Assembly (NCBI GenBank): GCA_945861615.1
Contig: CAMAVH010000016.1
Span: forward strand, 1 to 34,758
Direction: 5' to 3'
DNA: 34,758 nt
Source of the DNA: Rhizobium sp. Q54
GTDB lineage: Bacteria > Pseudomonadota > Alphaproteobacteria > SMXQ01
Shown here: one piece after another, positions 33,992-34,758 of the stretch
Numbering within the stretch: the stretch's first letter is position 1
How the letters are laid out: every line of letters begins with the position of its first letter
Notes under the pieces: model-generated
What the model saw: the letters and a program-made list of their open reading frames with translations, nothing else
Database searches by the model: none
Told to the model about the DNA's origin: nothing
Position numbers and translations under genes: made by a program

Positions 33992-34758
33992 TTAATTGGC
34001 AGCGGGGAGCGCGAAGACCTGCCCCGGATAGATCAGATCCGGATCGCGGATCTGCGATTTGTTCGCCTCGAAGATCAATGCGTAGCGCGTGCCCTCGCCA
34101 TAGGTGCGCCGCGCTAGCCGCCACAGGCTATTGCCGGGCTGCACGATCACGGCGGTGCCCGCCGTCTGGCCTTCGGTCGGCGGGGCGCGATTAAAGGCAT
34201 ATTCGGCGCGATCGATCACCTTACCGGCCTCATCGAGCCGGTCGACGCGCAATTTGTGATCGCCGGGCGCCAGCAGTTGCGGCAGGGCCAGGCGCCATTC
34301 GTTCTTGGCGTCCGCCGCGGTCGAACCGGCTAAGGCATCGTCGAGATAGATATTGAGCTTGGCGCCGGCCGGGGCGTTGCCGCTGACGGTGGCGCGGCCC
34401 TTCTCGTCATAGTCGATGATGTCGATGGTCAGGCCGCGGGTGCCGCGGCCATCTCCGCCCGAGAAGGGCGATTGCAGCAGGCGGCTCGCACCCTGCCCGT
34501 TGCCCGGCACGCGGAGCGCGAGAACGCCCGTCGCGCCCTCACCGTTCTCCGGCACCACCAGCACGACGTCGGAATCGGAGCGCAATTCTTCGCCCTCCGG
34601 CAGTTTGGCGATCAGACTGAGCGTACGCGAGCCCGGCGGCAGCGGTTTCTCCGGCACAAGGACCCATTCGCCGCGCTTGTCGGCCTGGACCTTGCCGACG
34701 ACCGTCTCGCCGTCCATCACGGTCACTTCTGCGCCCGGCTCGGCGCGGCCGGCGATCA
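33992..34758 (-). CDS. LysM peptidoglycan-binding protein with Ig-like repeats (5' end outside window)
   Basis: The frame runs off the window end, so only the C-terminal 255 or so residues are present. In the visible part, residues of Ig/bacterial-adhesion-like repeats ([14 protein letters not shown], then [17 protein letters not shown]) are followed by a C-terminal LysM domain ([20 protein letters not shown] through [11 protein letters not shown]). This architecture is common in Rhizobiales and is expected in the periplasm or outer wall, binding peptidoglycan. The stop lies 74 bases upstream of psd on the same strand, so it could share transcription with psd-pssA. Confidence 0.88.
   Translation of the reverse strand, partial: IAGRAEPGAEVTVMDGETVVGKVQADKRGEWVLVPEKPLPPGSRTLSLIAKLPEGEELRSDSDVVLVVPENGEGATGVLALRVPGNGQGASRLLQSPFSGGDGRGTRGLTIDIIDYDEKGRATVSGNAPAGAKLNIYLDDALAGSTAADAKNEWRLALPQLLAPGDHKLRVDRLDEAGKVIDRAEYAFNRAPPTEGQTAGTAVIVQPGNSLWRLARRTYGEGTRYALIFEANKSQIRDPDLIYPGQVFALPAAN

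Overview
The window is G+C-rich, densely coded chromosomal DNA. I infer an alphaproteobacterium, most likely of the Hyphomicrobiales/Rhizobiales, from the gene families: a tripartite tricarboxylate transporter with its Bug-type binding protein, a BTLCP/LapG-type protease, a SigF-NrsF pair beside a bufferin operon, a short-type Psd next to PssA, and a LysM/Ig-like protein. I saw no tRNA, rRNA, CRISPR array, transposase or prophage gene. Both ends cut through genes. No gene-free stretch exceeds about 280 bases.

Bases 1-9057 form a catabolic or sulfur-flavoured block. It holds the end of a TPP-dependent enzyme, a DapA-superfamily lyase/aldolase, a cytoplasmic DMSO-reductase-family molybdoenzyme of BisC type, and a GntR/FCD regulator. 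A convergent thiol-dioxygenase-like cupin follows, divergent from a Pht5/dihydroxyphthalate-decarboxylase-like binding-fold protein. Then come a YeiH-like permease with its LysR regulator and a class II aldolase. The cupin/Pht5-like intergenic region carries a repeated 9-mer and a palindrome that look like an operator.

Bases 9054-15040 carry housekeeping functions: a Uup-like ABC-F ATPase, a divergent DHA2-type MFS exporter, a very small lipoprotein, and a purine salvage pair (gpt and an NCS2 purine permease, convergent). Between the lipoprotein and gpt lies a strikingly structured non-coding segment that ends in an intrinsic-terminator-like hairpin.

Bases 15041-20808 hold a secreted alpha/beta hydrolase with its own terminator, a tight ergothioneine operon (egtB-egtD plus a DUF427 gene), and an oxalate-CoA-ligase-like acyl-CoA synthetase.

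Bases 21035-24882 are the highlight: a sigma/anti-sigma pair (SigF/NrsF type) divergent from bufA-bufB-bufC-doxX. This is a bufferin (copper-binding RiPP) locus with a recognisable ECF promoter in front of the Cys-rich, Met-tailed precursor.

Bases 24879-27829 pair a LapG-like periplasmic cysteine protease with a divergent membrane sensor whose HD-GYP domain has lost its catalytic signature; the two may form a c-di-GMP-linked surface-adhesion switch. Bases 27851-30929 are a tctB-tctA-tctC uptake operon closed by a strong bidirectional terminator. The rest contains a GNAT acetyltransferase, a stand-alone response regulator, pssA and psd (phosphatidylethanolamine synthesis), and a partial LysM protein.
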